Source: Pedobacter caeni (GTDB lineage: Bacteria; Bacteroidota; Bacteroidia; Sphingobacteriales; Sphingobacteriaceae). From it: 64,000 nt of DNA. Made by a program: the position numbers and the translations under genes. Where the stretch lies: contig NZ_FQUQ01000002.1 of the NCBI RefSeq assembly GCF_900129215.1, positions 434,001-498,000 of the forward strand. The letters are read 5' to 3'. The notes under the pieces were generated by a model. That model ran no database searches, was not told the origin of the DNA, and worked only from the letters and a program-made list of their open reading frames with translations. The number at the start of each line of letters is the position of its first letter. Within the stretch, counting starts at the first letter, position 1. Of the stretch, positions 53,766 to 61,728 are shown piece by piece.

Positions 53766-55247
53766 TTATTGCAATAAATTTCTCCAGCTTACTTTGCTTG
53801 AAATCAATGATTCCAGGTCTTTAATGTCTATGCGTTGTTGCTCCATGGTGTCGCGATGACGGATGGTTACGGTATCGTCTTCCAGGGTCTGGTGATCTAT
53901 CGTCAGACAGAAAGGAGTACCGATTGCATCTTGTCTGCGGTAACGTTTTCCAATTGCATCTTTTTCTTCATATATACAGTTGAAATCAAGTTTTAAACTG
54001 TTCATGATTTCTCTTGCTTTCTCCGGCAATCCATCTTTTTTAGTTAATGGGAAGATGGCTACTTTTACTGGTGCTAAACACGGATGTAAGCGTAGTAAAG
54101 TTCTGCTGTCTTGCTTTTCTCCATCACTCAGGTCTTGCTCTTCAAAAGCATTGATCATTGTTAACAGGAACATGCGGTCTAAACCAATAGAAGTTTCGAT
54201 CACATAAGGGATATAGTTTCCATAAGGTTTTCCCTCTTCATTCAGTTCTGCATCGAAATATTGCATTTTCTTGTTAGAGAACTTCTGGTGTTGGGTAAGG
54301 TCAAAATCAGTACGGCTGTGAATACCTTCTACTTCTTTGAATCCGAAAGGGAATTCAAATTCGATGTCCGTAGCAGCATTGGCGTAATGTGCCAGTTTCA
54401 CATGGTCATGGTAACGGTATTTCTCTGCAGGGGTACCCAATGCCTGGTGCCATTTCAGGCGGGCTTCTTTCCAGTAAGCAAACCATTTGGCATCTTCACC
54501 AGGACGTACAAAGAACTGCATTTCCATTTGTTCAAATTCGCGCATTCTCATGATGAACTGACGGGCAATCACTTCATTTCTAAAGGCTTTTCCGATTTGT
54601 GCGATTCCAAAAGGAATTTTCATTCTTCCTGATTTCTGCACGTTTAAGAAGTTCACAAAGATACCTTGTGCAGTCTCCGGACGTAAATATACTTCGTCAG
54701 AGCCTTCTGCCATGGCGCCAAACTGAGTGCTGAACATCAGGTTAAACTGACGTACTTCTGTCCAGTTTTTAGTTCCGCTTACCGGGCAGGCGATCTCATG
54801 TTCTTCAATTAATAATTTCAAACGTGGAAGGTCTTCTGCCTGTAAAGCTTCGTCCATATCTGCTTGCAATTTTGCAGCTTTTTCTGTTTTTCCGTCTTTT
54901 TCGTAGCGGGCAATTTTATCTTCTAACAACTGATCGGCACGGTAGCGTTTTTTAGAATCTTTGTTATCGATCATAGGATCGTTAAATCCATCTACGTGTC
55001 CGCTGGCTTTCCATACTTTCGGGTGCATAAAGATCGCAGAATCTATTCCTACAATGTTCTCATGCATCTGAACCATGGATTTCCACCAATAAGTTTTAAT
55101 GTTGTTCTTTAATTCAGCACCTAGCTGTCCGTAATCGTATACAGCACTCAGCCCATCATAAATCTCGCTGCTTTGAAATACAAAACCGTATTCCTTGGCG
55201 TGTGATATTACATTTTTAAATTGTTCGTCGTTAGTGTTCTTTGCCAT
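53766..55247 (-). CDS. glyS: Glycyl-tRNA synthetase, single-chain type
   Basis: The 493-residue enzyme is the dimeric eukaryote-like glycyl-tRNA synthetase. I start at M-A-K-N-T-N-D-E-Q; the nine residues encoded upstream are hydrophobic and unlike the family. Class II motif 2 is seen near F-R-N-E-V-I-A-R, and motif 3 near S-I-G-L-D-R-M. The C-terminal anticodon-binding domain begins near L-A-P-V-K-V-A-I-F. It charges tRNA-Gly with glycine. It has its own promoter region in the repeat-rich block upstream. Confidence 0.95.
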   Translation of the reverse strand: MAKNTNDEQFKNVISHAKEYGFVFQSSEIYDGLSAVYDYGQLGAELKNNIKTYWWKSMVQMHENIVGIDSAIFMHPKVWKASGHVDGFNDPMIDNKDSKKRYRADQLLEDKIARYEKDGKTEKAAKLQADMDEALQAEDLPRLKLLIEEHEIACPVSGTKNWTEVRQFNLMFSTQFGAMAEGSDEVYLRPETAQGIFVNFLNVQKSGRMKIPFGIAQIGKAFRNEVIARQFIMRMREFEQMEMQFFVRPGEDAKWFAYWKEARLKWHQALGTPAEKYRYHDHVKLAHYANAATDIEFEFPFGFKEVEGIHSRTDFDLTQHQKFSNKKMQYFDAELNEEGKPYGNYIPYVIETSIGLDRMFLLTMINAFEEQDLSDGEKQDSRTLLRLHPCLAPVKVAIFPLTKKDGLPEKAREIMNSLKLDFNCIYEEKDAIGKRYRRQDAIGTPFCLTIDHQTLEDDTVTIRHRDTMEQQRIDIKDLESLISSKVSWRNLLQ

Positions 55248-55380
55248 AATGATGCAAATATAGAAGATTAACAAATAAATCTCCTACGAGAAATCAGATG
55301 ATTCCAAAAAACAATAATTCGCCTGAAAAGATGGATGTCTGTTAATTGGAAATGCACCTTGAAAGCCCCTGGGTTGGGAG

Positions 55381-55478
55381 GGGGTTGAGAGGTAGTTGCG
55401 AGGTAGTTGAAAGGCAAAAGAACTATGGAACTACCTCTCAGATATCTTCCACCTACCTCTCAACTACCTTCCAACCCC
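55381..55478. repeat. Large imperfect inverted repeat built of AGGTAGTTG units
   Basis: Two 30-base arms (55381-55410 and 55449-55478) pair with about five mismatches. Each arm holds repeated AGGTAGTTG-like units about 10 bases apart, and an additional ACTACCTCTCA sits in the spacer. It can form a long cruciform or RNA hairpin. The upstream part of the 619-base gap between glyS and the GDPD gene otherwise shows only a small TACATTG/CAATGTA pair (55500-55529). Open frames across it just read the repeats. Confidence 0.8.
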
Positions 55479-55650
55479 GGAGAATGTACGGAGCGTATAT
55501 ACATTGCATATATAAGTGTCGCCAATGTAAAGCTCTGTCAGGAATATCAGAAAATAGGGATGGTTTTTTATGTAAACCTATATCCGTAATACCCGTAAAG
55601 GGCAAAATATTTTTTTGCTTCCGGACTGGTGTTAATACGGTTTTACCTGT

Positions 55651-55712
55651 ACACGCTCTAACCTCGGTCTAAGCTCGGTCTATACTCGGTGCAGACTCGG
55701 TCGGAAGCGTGT
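55651..55712. repeat. Four CTCGGT copies at exact 11-bp spacing, bordered by ACACGCT/AGCGTGT
   Basis: CTCGGT occurs at 55663, 55674, 55685 and 55696, always 11 bases apart, with the intervening five bases varying. The array is enclosed by a perfect 7-base inverted repeat, ACACGCT (55651-55657) and AGCGTGT (55706-55712). No gene overlaps. Even phasing puts the copies on one face of the helix. Confidence 0.85.
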
Positions 55713-55866
55713 TAAAGGCGGGTGAGCAACGAGCAAATATGGAGCTTAAAACGAGGCTTTCTGCAAGCTGTCTTCTGCTTCTTTAACCGCAAAGCGAATG
55801 CAGGCTGAACCTTATAAAAAATGTTTGGGATAGGCTTGCTTAGGCCTAATTTTCCTACTTTTGAAC

Positions 55867-56787
55867 ATGAAACCATTTAATCTGCTTCTGGCAGGCTTTC
55901 TTTTGCTTGCCGTATCCTGCACTGCACAAACAAAAAACTACATTTCTTTTGGAAACGCTCAGGAATTAAGGACCTTTTTGAATAGAAAGACACCTGGATA
56001 TCCACTGATCAGCGCGCATAGGGGAGGCCCGATGAAGGGTTTTCCTGAAAATTGTATTGCAACTTTCGAAAATGCAACTACCTATCAGCCGGTAGTCATT
56101 GAGTTTGATGTATCATTGAGCAAAGATTCTGTACTGGTGATCATGCATGATGACAAACTGGACAGAACGAGTAATGGGACTGGCTTCATCAGGGACCATA
56201 CCTATGCAGAATTGCAGAAACTACAATTGAAAGATAACTTTGGAACGTTAACGTCTTACAAGATTCCGACTTTAAAAGAGGTATTAAGCTGGGGTAAAGG
56301 AAAGGTTCTGTTTACCATCGATGTGAAGAGAGGAGTCCCTTTCGCAAAAATTATCGAAGAAGTCCGTAAAACGAAATCTGAATCGAATTCGATCGTCATC
56401 ACCTACAATGATAACCAGGCTGTTGAAGTCCATAAACTGGCTCCCGACCTGATGATTTCTGTTTCCGCTAAATATACCAACGACCTGGAACGCTTAAAAT
56501 CAAAGGGAGTTCCCTACGATAGAATGGTGGCTTTTGTTGGAACCCGGGGATTTGATCAAAAAGATTTTTGGGCCTTACATCAGGAAGGAATTCCATGTAT
56601 TATGGGGACAATGGGTAACTTAGACAAACGATCAATGGCCCGCAAAAACACGAAGTATTATTATATGTACGCCAATAGCGGAGCAGATATGATCTCTACA
56701 GATAACCTTGTGATGGCAGGAAAAGAACTGAACCAATACAGAAAAGATAAAAAGATCAGTTCTGTACACATTAAAAAAGTAAAGTAA
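55867..56787 (+). CDS. Glycerophosphodiester phosphodiesterase-family lipoprotein
   Basis: The 306-residue protein has a lipobox (L-A-V-S-C, Cys 18) and a GDPD barrel. S-A-H-R-G-G holds the first catalytic His and Arg, P-E-N-C-I-A-T-F-E-N-A is a family motif, and I-E-F-D-V-S-L-S-K-D and M-H-D-D-K-L-D-R-T supply metal ligands. It would hydrolyse glycerophosphodiesters to glycerol 3-phosphate at the cell surface or in the periplasm. I prefer the ATG over a TTG six bases earlier. TACTTTTG with a TTG 17 bases upstream is a possible promoter close to the start. Confidence 0.88.
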   Translation: MKPFNLLLAGFLLLAVSCTAQTKNYISFGNAQELRTFLNRKTPGYPLISAHRGGPMKGFPENCIATFENATTYQPVVIEFDVSLSKDSVLVIMHDDKLDRTSNGTGFIRDHTYAELQKLQLKDNFGTLTSYKIPTLKEVLSWGKGKVLFTIDVKRGVPFAKIIEEVRKTKSESNSIVITYNDNQAVEVHKLAPDLMISVSAKYTNDLERLKSKGVPYDRMVAFVGTRGFDQKDFWALHQEGIPCIMGTMGNLDKRSMARKNTKYYYMYANSGADMISTDNLVMAGKELNQYRKDKKISSVHIKKVK

Positions 56788-56788
56788 A

Positions 56789-57496
56789 TTGAGCATAGAG
56801 GTAAGCGCATTGGCCAAGCATTATGGTCAGCAGAAAGCAGTAGACGAAATTAGCTTCGAAGCTAAACCAGGAAAGATCTTAGGCTTTTTAGGTCCGAATG
56901 GAGCTGGGAAGTCAACCACTATGAAAATGCTGACGGGATACCTGAAGCCCAGTTCAGGCAGGGCAAAGATTTGTGGATTTGATACACAGACCGCAAGTCT
57001 GGAAGTCAGAAAAATGATGGGTTATCTACCTGAAAATACTCCGCTGTATACAGATATGTATGTGCAGGAGTTTCTATTGTTCGTTGCGAATACCTATCAA
57101 TTGAAAGATGCAAAATTGCGCGTAAAAGAAACGATAGAAAAGGTTGGACTTGCCCCTGAACAGCATAAAAAGATTTCGATGTTGTCTAAAGGATACCGGC
57201 AAAGGGTCGGATTGGCGCAGGCAATTATCCATAATCCGGAAGTATTGATCCTTGATGAACCAACTTCAGGGCTGGATCCTAACCAGCTAACGGATATCCG
57301 AGAGCTGATAAAATTGCTTGGAAAAGATAAAACAGTGATCCTTTCCACCCATATTATGCAGGAAGTAGAAGCGATATGTGATGAAGTGATCATCATTAAC
57401 AAGGGAAAAATTGTAGCTAATGCGACAATAACTGATCTTAAAAAAGAACACAAAATGACTTCTTTAGAGGATATTTTCCGAAAATTGACCTCCTGA
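56789..57496 (+). CDS. gldA: Gliding-type ABC transporter ATPase
   Basis: The 235-residue ATP-binding subunit has Walker A G-P-N-G-A-G-K-S-T-T, signature S-K-G-Y-R-Q-R-V, and Walker B V-L-I-L-D-E-P-T-S-G-L. Its size and sequence fit GldA, which joins GldF and GldG in a complex needed for gliding or surface-protein export in Flavobacterium. It starts with TTG one base after the GDPD stop; no ATG is available. gldF and gldG follow 1.8 kb downstream after two outer-membrane protein genes and a toxin-antitoxin relic. Confidence 0.9.
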   Translation: MSIEVSALAKHYGQQKAVDEISFEAKPGKILGFLGPNGAGKSTTMKMLTGYLKPSSGRAKICGFDTQTASLEVRKMMGYLPENTPLYTDMYVQEFLLFVANTYQLKDAKLRVKETIEKVGLAPEQHKKISMLSKGYRQRVGLAQAIIHNPEVLILDEPTSGLDPNQLTDIRELIKLLGKDKTVILSTHIMQEVEAICDEVIIINKGKIVANATITDLKKEHKMTSLEDIFRKLTS

Positions 57497-57590
57497 TTAA
57501 TTTTTTTTCAAGAGCTTGTAACGATTGGCCAAGTTTTTGTATCTAAGGGTTAGATTTTATATCAGTAATATAAATTTTAAACTCAAACAC

Positions 57591-58118
57591 ATGAAAAAGT
57601 TATTTTTACTAACAGCAATTGCAGGTATTTTCGCATTCACAAATGCTAGTGCACAAAAAGACGCTGCAATGAACGGCCCTAAGTTAGGTATAGGCGCTGA
57701 ATTCGCACTCCCAATTGGTGATTTTGCAGATGGATGGAAACTTGGATTTGGTGGTTCATTATTGTACCAACACCCAGTTGCCCCGAATTTGAATTTAACT
57801 GCAAACGCCGGTTACATCAGCTTTAAATCTAAAGAAATACCGTTTATTGGTGGGACTGTCAATATGGGGTATGTGCCAGTTAAAGTGGGTGCAAGATATT
57901 TTTTAGCCGAAAATTTTTATATTAACGGTGAGCTAGGTGCTGCATTCGGAACTAAAAAAGGTAGTTCTACAATGTTTGCTTATTCACCTGGTGTTGGTGT
58001 AGAATTTCCAGTAGCGGATAAATCTTCGATTGATTTAGGTGCCCGTTATGAAGGATGGTCAAATGATGGTTCACTTTCATTTATTGGAATCAGAGCTGCA
58101 TTTAACTTCGGTTTGTAG
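57591..58118 (+). CDS. Outer-membrane beta-barrel protein, paralogue 1
   Basis: The 175-residue protein starts at M-K-K-L-F-L-L-T-A-I-A-G, a signal peptide ending A-S-A-Q; an in-frame Met further upstream gives no signal. The rest is a small barrel with G-I-G-A-E-F-A-L-P-I-G-D-F, L-Y-Q-H-P-V and G-A-R-Y-F-L motifs. It is clearly paralogous to the gene at 58751-59272, sharing those motifs in order. The role is unknown, perhaps a pore or a structural barrel. Confidence 0.82.
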   Translation: MKKLFLLTAIAGIFAFTNASAQKDAAMNGPKLGIGAEFALPIGDFADGWKLGFGGSLLYQHPVAPNLNLTANAGYISFKSKEIPFIGGTVNMGYVPVKVGARYFLAENFYINGELGAAFGTKKGSSTMFAYSPGVGVEFPVADKSSIDLGARYEGWSNDGSLSFIGIRAAFNFGL

Positions 58119-58138
58119 TCAAAATACCAGATTAAAAT

Positions 58139-58177
58139 AAAAAGGGTGGTTTGGATTCTATTCAAATCACCCTTTTT
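58139..58177. terminator. Bidirectional terminator
   Basis: AAAAAGGGTGGTTTG/CAAATCACCCTTTTT is a 15-bp stem with one G-T pair and a 9-base loop. It serves the outer-membrane protein gene on the plus strand and the antitoxin gene on the minus strand. Confidence 0.9.
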
Positions 58178-58189
58178 ATTTAAAAAAGA

Positions 58190-58552
58190 TCAGCCCATTT
58201 CCGGCAGAAATACTTCCGGAGGAATCCCCAAAAATGTGCGTAATGCCCTGGCCATTTTTAAAGTGAGTTCTCTTTTTCCTGATAAAACTAAAGATACATG
58301 GCCTTTTGATCCTATAATAGGTTCCAGATCTTTGGCCTTTAACCCCCTTTCCTCCATTTTTAGCTTTACTACTTCTATAGCTTTTAAAGTAGGAATTACT
58401 ATATTTTTGTCCTCATAATCTTTTACCAGAACAAGTAACAGTTCCAGTTCCTGAAATTCAGGGGCATCAGGTTCAGCATGAAAAATACTAATGGTTCTGT
58501 CGAGTGCTTCTTTGTACTCTGTTTCAGTTTTCAATACTTTGTAAGTCCTCAT
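58190..58552 (-). CDS. HigA-type antitoxin, helix-turn-helix protein, probably orphan
   Basis: The 120-residue protein matches the HigA2/COG5499 antitoxin group. An N-terminal region with E-T-E-Y-K-E-A-L and V-K-D-Y-E-D-K precedes a C-terminal Xre-type helix-turn-helix: M-E-E-R-G-L-K-A-K-D-L, I-I-G-S-K-G-H-V-S and V-L-S-G-K-R-E-L-T-L-K-M. The antitoxin would neutralise a HigB ribonuclease and repress its own operon. The toxin gene normally lies just upstream, but only a C-terminal fragment is visible there (58585-58680). It lies between two paralogous outer-membrane genes and shares their bidirectional terminator. Confidence 0.85.
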   Translation of the reverse strand: MRTYKVLKTETEYKEALDRTISIFHAEPDAPEFQELELLLVLVKDYEDKNIVIPTLKAIEVVKLKMEERGLKAKDLEPIIGSKGHVSLVLSGKRELTLKMARALRTFLGIPPEVFLPEMG

Positions 58553-58584
58553 GATCTTGTTTAGTTAGTAATCAATTATCTAAG

Positions 58585-58680
58585 CTATATTTCAAAATGT
58601 GGTATTAATGCCGCATCAATATCATCGTATTCATCATGCGCCAAATCATATGATCTTAACAGTAGTTCAAATTTGCAAAC
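58585..58680 (-). pseudogene. Remnant of a HigB-type toxin C-terminus
   Basis: A 31-codon stretch ending in TAG reads L-A-H-D-E-Y-D-D-I-D-A-A-L-I near its end, like the H-x-E-Y-D-x-I-D-A-x-x-I tail I know from HigB toxins (for example T-H-x-E-Y-D-K-I-D-A). A stop codon directly precedes it in frame, and no start codon or upstream toxin sequence is visible before the next gene. It is 32 bases upstream of the antitoxin start, where the toxin belongs. This is best read as a truncated toxin gene. Confidence 0.55.
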
Positions 58681-58750
58681 TTAAGCTGGATTTTATCATT
58701 TATTTCATTGAACTTTCCTATATATTTGGGCTTCCAGTTTTATTCCATAT

Positions 58751-59272
58751 ATGAAAAGATTACTCCTTGTTTTGCTCTCATTTACAACACTAACCATTAC
58801 AAAAGCGCAAACTGGTGATGCTCCTGCAGCGCCAAAATTCGGGATTGGTGCCGACTTTGCTTTCCCTATGGGAAGTTTCAGAGATCAGACAAATTTTGGG
58901 GTAGGAGGTTCTATCCTGTATCAGCACCCAGTCTCCAGAAATTTAAGCATTACCGGAAACGTGGGCTATCTGCAACTCAACGGTAAGAAAACGATTTTAA
59001 ACCTTAAATACAGGGAAGGTTTTATCCCGATAAAAGCAGGAGCGAGGTATTTTCTTTCCGAAAACATTTATGGTGGTGCAGAATTGGGCGTTTCCATTTC
59101 TACTGCCAGTGGAAACGGTTCAGGGACTTCTTTTATTTATGTGCCTGCATTGGGTGTATCCTTCCCGGTATCGAATGAGGGAGCTGTAGATGTTGGCATT
59201 CGCTATGAAAGCTGGACAAGAAGCAGTAGTACCCGTTCTTTTATTGGCATTAGGGCAGGATATAATTTTTAA
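58751..59272 (+). CDS. Outer-membrane beta-barrel protein, paralogue 2
   Basis: The 173-residue protein has a signal peptide (K-R-L-L-L-V-L-L-S-F, cleavage near T-K-A-Q) and a barrel with G-I-G-A-D-F-A-F-P-M-G-S-F, L-Y-Q-H-P-V and G-A-R-Y-F-L-S-E-N. It is a diverged tandem paralogue of the gene at 57591-58118, separated from it by the antitoxin relic. It lies 32 bases upstream of gldF and may be co-transcribed with it. Confidence 0.82.
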   Translation: MKRLLLVLLSFTTLTITKAQTGDAPAAPKFGIGADFAFPMGSFRDQTNFGVGGSILYQHPVSRNLSITGNVGYLQLNGKKTILNLKYREGFIPIKAGARYFLSENIYGGAELGVSISTASGNGSGTSFIYVPALGVSFPVSNEGAVDVGIRYESWTRSSSTRSFIGIRAGYNF

Positions 59273-59304
59273 TTTTCTAACTTCGGCATCGTTAATCAAA
59301 ATGC

Positions 59305-60033
59305 ATGTACGCGGTATTTAAAAGGGAATTATTTAGCTTGTTGAACTCCTTAATGGCTTATATTACTATTGGGGTTTTTCTCCTGGCTTCCGGCTTGTTG
59401 TTGTGGTTTTTTCCGGATACTTCCATTCTGGAATACGGATATGCCGAACTCAGCAGCTTTTTTAATTTAGCTCCTTTTTTATTTCTTTTCCTTATTCCTG
59501 CCATTACCATGCGTTCTTTTGCTGAAGAAAGGAGGGAGGGTACCTATATCCTGTTAGCCACGAGGCCGCTTACAGACTGGCAGATTATTGGGGCGAAATA
59601 CCTGGCCTGCTTTGTTTTGGTGCTCTTTGCCTTGATTCCTACCTTGATTTATTGTTATTCTATATCCCAATTGGCCTTACCAAAAGGGAATATTGATACC
59701 GGAGCGATCATTGGTTCTTATCTTGGTTTATTGTTGTTGGGCGCTTCTTTCCTGTCTGTCGGCATTTTTGCTTCTTCGATTACAAAAAACCAGGTGGTCG
59801 CATTTGCGATTGCCGTTTTCCTCTGTTTCATCGCTTATAGTGGCTTTGATGCCATGAGCCAGATTTTTGGCTTCCGTGCTATTGAAAATATATTGCTGTC
59901 TTTAAGTGTAAACGAACATTATCAATCGATCAGCAGGGGCGTATTGGATACCCGTGATCTGGTTTACTTCCTTACTTTCATCATGGTGTTTCTGGGCCTG
60001 ACTAAATTAACGATCGGAGGCCGGAAATGGTAG
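59305..60033 (+). CDS. gldF: Gliding-type ABC transporter permease
   Basis: The 242-residue permease has six membrane helices. It starts M-Y-A-V-F-K-R-E-L-F-S-L, as in GldF, and contains R-S-F-A-E-E-R-R-E-G-T-Y, a coupling-helix-like motif for the ATPase. It overlaps gldG by seven bases, and a separate gldA lies upstream. The complex exports or positions proteins for gliding in relatives that glide; in non-gliding strains its role is unclear. Confidence 0.9.
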   Translation: MYAVFKRELFSLLNSLMAYITIGVFLLASGLLLWFFPDTSILEYGYAELSSFFNLAPFLFLFLIPAITMRSFAEERREGTYILLATRPLTDWQIIGAKYLACFVLVLFALIPTLIYCYSISQLALPKGNIDTGAIIGSYLGLLLLGASFLSVGIFASSITKNQVVAFAIAVFLCFIAYSGFDAMSQIFGFRAIENILLSLSVNEHYQSISRGVLDTRDLVYFLTFIMVFLGLTKLTIGGRKW

Positions 60034-61694
60034 GTAAAAAAGGCATACTCGTTTTTATAGCTGGTTTGATATTACTCAATATCCTGGCGCAATACTGCTA
60101 CACCAGGATCGACTTTACAAAGGAAAAACGCTTTACCCTTACCCCAAAGTCAAAAGCCATTCTGGGAAAGATTAACGAACCAATTACGATTACTGTGTTT
60201 TTGGAGGGAGGGGAACTTCCTGCTCCTTTTAAAAGACTTAGAAATGCAACCAGAGACCTGCTGGTGGATTATAAAGCCTATGCAGGGAAAGAAATAAAAG
60301 TAATTTTCAGGGACCCCATTTCCGGGCTTTCCATTGAAGAACAGGATACGGTGATCAGCCATTTATACCAGTCGGGCATTGAACCTACTACGATTAACAT
60401 AAAAAATGATGCCGGTTTCGCACAGAAAATGGTTTTTCCAATGGCGATGCTGGAGACAGAAAAACGTCAGCTTCCGCTGAGGTTGCTGCAAAACCTGAAT
60501 GCTGCGGGAAGTTATGAGGAAAATATCAATAATTCCATTCAGAATCTGGAGTACCTGTTTACTTCTTCCATTCAGAAGGTACTGAGCAATGACCATCCCC
60601 GGATCGGTTTTACCGAAGGAAATGGGGAATTATCAGATCTGTACTTAAATGATGCCATCAGCAGCCTTTCAGAAAGCTATGAAGTAGGGCGGGTAAACCT
60701 GAGCACCATTGATGCTGGCGGACTGGATAAATTGAAAGTGCTCTTCATTGCAAAACCACAAAAGGAATTTACGGAAGCCGAAAAATATAAGCTCAACTAT
60801 TTCGTCATGAAAGGGGGCAGGGTAGTCTGGACAATAGATCAGGTAAGTGCAGACCTGGACAGCTTAAAAGGTTCGGGAGAACAGCTGGCTTTCAATAAAA
60901 AACTCAATATAGACGATATGCTGTTCATGTATGGTGCCCGTGTGAATTATAACCTGCTCGCTGATGCGAACTGTGTCGAGATTCCACTAAGCATGGGACA
61001 GCAGGGACAAATAGAACTGGCACCATGGGTGTATTATCCTCTGCTGTTGCCGGATACTGCACATAACCTGGTCAGGAACATCGATGCCATAAGAGGGGAG
61101 TTTAGCAGTACCGTAGATACGATAGGAGTGAAAGGTTTGAAAAAGACCGTGATCCTCCGTTCTTCGCCATTCAATAAGCTATTCAATGCACCGAAATTAC
61201 TTTCTCTGCAAATGGTGGCGGAACAGCCTGATCCACGCGATTATGCCAGTGTTCCGCAATCGCTGGGTGTACTGATCGAAGGTGCTTTCCCTTCTGTCTT
61301 TTTAAACCGGGCAGTTCCGGCAGGGATTACCGGAAATTATCCACTTCCTCCGGTCAGTAAACCGACAAAAATGATCGTGATCGGCGACGGAGATATTTTT
61401 AAAAACCAGCTGAGTACCAAGGATGGCTCTGCATTTCCATTGGGTTTCGACAGGTACACCCAAAAAAGCTATGGAAATAAAGCATTGTTGTTAAATATTG
61501 CAGATTACCTCGCAAATGATGATAATTTAATTACTTTGCGCAATAAGGAGGTTAAGATCAGGTTATTGGATAAAGCAGCTCTGCGTACAGAAAAGCTGCA
61601 ATGGCAACTGATCAATATGGCTTTACCTTTATTATTGTTAATATCGTTCGCAATTTTTCAACATTATTACCGTAAACATAAGTATGCGAGGTAA
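60027..61694 (+). CDS. gldG: Gliding-type ABC transporter accessory protein
   Basis: The 555-residue protein has one N-terminal and one C-terminal membrane helix around a large periplasmic part, the GldG layout. The N-terminal T-K-E-K-R-F-T-L-T-P-K-S-K is a hallmark, and an ABC-type uncharacterised domain occupies the middle. It forms a complex with GldF and GldA. It overlaps gldF by seven bases and precedes dnaN by 34 bases. Confidence 0.9.
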   Translation: MVGKKGILVFIAGLILLNILAQYCYTRIDFTKEKRFTLTPKSKAILGKINEPITITVFLEGGELPAPFKRLRNATRDLLVDYKAYAGKEIKVIFRDPISGLSIEEQDTVISHLYQSGIEPTTINIKNDAGFAQKMVFPMAMLETEKRQLPLRLLQNLNAAGSYEENINNSIQNLEYLFTSSIQKVLSNDHPRIGFTEGNGELSDLYLNDAISSLSESYEVGRVNLSTIDAGGLDKLKVLFIAKPQKEFTEAEKYKLNYFVMKGGRVVWTIDQVSADLDSLKGSGEQLAFNKKLNIDDMLFMYGARVNYNLLADANCVEIPLSMGQQGQIELAPWVYYPLLLPDTAHNLVRNIDAIRGEFSSTVDTIGVKGLKKTVILRSSPFNKLFNAPKLLSLQMVAEQPDPRDYASVPQSLGVLIEGAFPSVFLNRAVPAGITGNYPLPPVSKPTKMIVIGDGDIFKNQLSTKDGSAFPLGFDRYTQKSYGNKALLLNIADYLANDDNLITLRNKEVKIRLLDKAALRTEKLQWQLINMALPLLLLISFAIFQHYYRKHKYAR

Positions 61695-61728
61695 TTTTTA
61701 TATTTTTGAGAACTGACAAGATCATACT

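Noticed and set aside
55346..55672. Open frames crossing the repeat block
   Set aside because: They translate the inverted repeat units and have no plausible start or domain.
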